Assembly (NCBI GenBank): GCA_018660305.1
Contig: JABJKO010000329.1
Span: forward strand, 1 to 5,782
Direction of reading: 5' to 3'
Origin: Rhodospirillaceae bacterium
GTDB lineage: Bacteria > Pseudomonadota > Alphaproteobacteria > MPNO01 > UBA2964
DNA length: 5,782 nucleotides
Part shown: one piece after another, positions 5,047 to 5,782 of the stretch
How the letters are laid out: each line of letters starts with the position of its first letter
How positions within the stretch are numbered: the first letter of the stretch is position 1
Position numbers and translations under genes: made by a program
Notes under the pieces: model-generated
Seen by the model: the letters and a program-made list of their open reading frames with translations, nothing else
Database searches by the model: none
What the model was told of the DNA's origin: nothing

Positions 5047-5782
5047 GGCTGCGGCTTCTTTTTCCGCCAGCAGGCGCGCCACCGGCTTGTCGTCGATGGG
5101 CCAGTGCAGCAGGGCTGCGACAAATCCAGCGACGATAATCATGTACCAGGCGTAATCGTAGCTGCCGGTCTGGGTGCGGATGATGCCGCCGAGCCAGACG
5201 CTGGTGAAGCTGCCCAGCTGATGGCTCAGGAAGACGACACCATAGAGGGTTGCCAGATAGCGCGGCCCAAAGACCTGCGCCACGATGCCCGAGGTGAGCG
5301 GTACGGTGGCAAGCCACAAAAACCCGACCGTACAGGCGAAGATGATCACGGATACTTTGCTGACCGGGACTATGAAAAAGATCAAAAAGATGACCGACCG
5401 CGCCATATAGAGATTGGCTAATACGTACTTCTTGCGCAGCTTGTCGCCGATCACGCCGGCGGTCTGGGTGCCGAACATATTGAACAGCCCGATCAGGGCG
5501 ATGGCGGTAGCCGCCATGGCGCCGCCGACGATGGTGCCGTCGAGATAGTTTTCCAGATGGTTGTTGATGAATTGGACCTGGAAGCCGCAGACATAGAACC
5601 CCATGACCAGCAGCCAGAAACCGCGATGCCCGCCGGCTTCTCTGATGGCCTGACCCAGGCTTTGCTTGTCTTTCTTGTTCAGCGTGCCGCTGGCGGCATG
5701 GGAAATGCACAATGTCAGCGGCACAACCATGAGCGCCATGGAGGCGAGCACGATGGTGGCAAACACCCAGCCCTCGCTGCCG
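5041..5782 (-). CDS. MFS transporter, C-terminal part (gene runs off the right edge)
   Basis: About 247 C-terminal residues of a major facilitator superfamily permease; the frame is open to the window edge (GSEGWVFATIV and on), so the start lies beyond 5782. Hydrophobic segments fit helices 6-12: VFATIVLASMALMVVPLTL; then, after a charged central loop with LNKKDKQSLGQAIREAG, GFWLLVMGFYVCGFQVQFI; then TAIALIGLFNMFGTQTAGVI; a pair in RSVIFLIFFIVP to FLWLATVPLT; YGVVFLSHQLGSFTSVWLGG; and AWYMIIVAGFVAALLHW. GDKLRKK after the eighth helix is the second copy of the MFS loop motif (GxxxDrxgRr-like). The GFQVQFINNHLENYL stretch resembles monocarboxylate/oxalate-formate-type MFS carriers, but the substrate is unknown. 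It is tail to tail with the epimerase; no clear shared terminator is seen. Confidence 0.88.
   Translation of the reverse strand, partial: GSEGWVFATIVLASMALMVVPLTLCISHAASGTLNKKDKQSLGQAIREAGGHRGFWLLVMGFYVCGFQVQFINNHLENYLDGTIVGGAMAATAIALIGLFNMFGTQTAGVIGDKLRKKYVLANLYMARSVIFLIFFIVPVSKVSVIIFACTVGFLWLATVPLTSGIVAQVFGPRYLATLYGVVFLSHQLGSFTSVWLGGIIRTQTGSYDYAWYMIIVAGFVAALLHWPIDDKPVARLLAEKEAAAG

Noticed and set aside
5041..5065. Possible terminator for the epimerase in the GC-rich then T-rich stretch CGGCTTCTTTTT
   Set aside because: The only stem is CCG/CGG of three pairs, and the T-run codes for the C-terminus of the MFS protein on the other strand.
4110..5123. Long open frame of 337 codons on the minus strand opposite the epimerase
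   Set aside because: It mirrors the whole epimerase gene, which carries clear catalytic motifs; the antisense product has no recognisable domain.

Overview
The window looks like chromosomal DNA of a GC-rich, hopanoid-producing alphaproteobacterium. The evidence is hopanoid-associated hpnN, hpnL and hpnM genes next to an mlaA homologue, and an Nfu-type Fe-S protein of the alphaproteobacterial/mitochondrial kind. The exact genus cannot be read from the sequence. No mobile element, RNA gene, CRISPR array or phage gene is visible.

Left block (1-3107), envelope lipid trafficking. The window opens inside the 3' end of an RND/MMPL exporter of the HpnN type. Ten bases later comes hpnL, a multi-spanning flippase-like membrane protein. 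hpnM (MlaC/Ttg2D-like periplasmic lipid-binding protein) lies on the opposite strand, tail to tail with hpnL across 8 bases. hpnM diverges from mlaA (outer-membrane phospholipid-trafficking protein) across a 264-base AT-rich intergenic region. That region carries a perfect interrupted palindrome, a candidate promoter for mlaA and a near-match to a CtrA site. mlaA ends at a strong intrinsic terminator. Together the four genes cover inner membrane, periplasm and outer membrane. They look like a hopanoid/phospholipid transport set, although the ABC part of a full Mla system (MlaFEDB) is not in view.

Middle (3108-4018), Fe-S cluster delivery. After the terminator, a short region with overlapping inverted repeats precedes an nfu-like gene. 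Its product has an Nfu N-terminal domain, a degenerate NifU domain that has lost both cysteines, and an intact NifU domain with CQGC.

Right block (4019-5782), sugar nucleotide metabolism and transport. An 88-base leader with potential RNA structure and a 13-codon mini-ORF precedes an extended short-chain dehydrogenase (GalE/WbpP-like sugar nucleotide epimerase). This gene converges on the C-terminal half of an MFS transporter with only 4 bases between the stop codons, and the two stops lie in a tandem GTTTAACC duplication. The MFS gene runs off the right edge.
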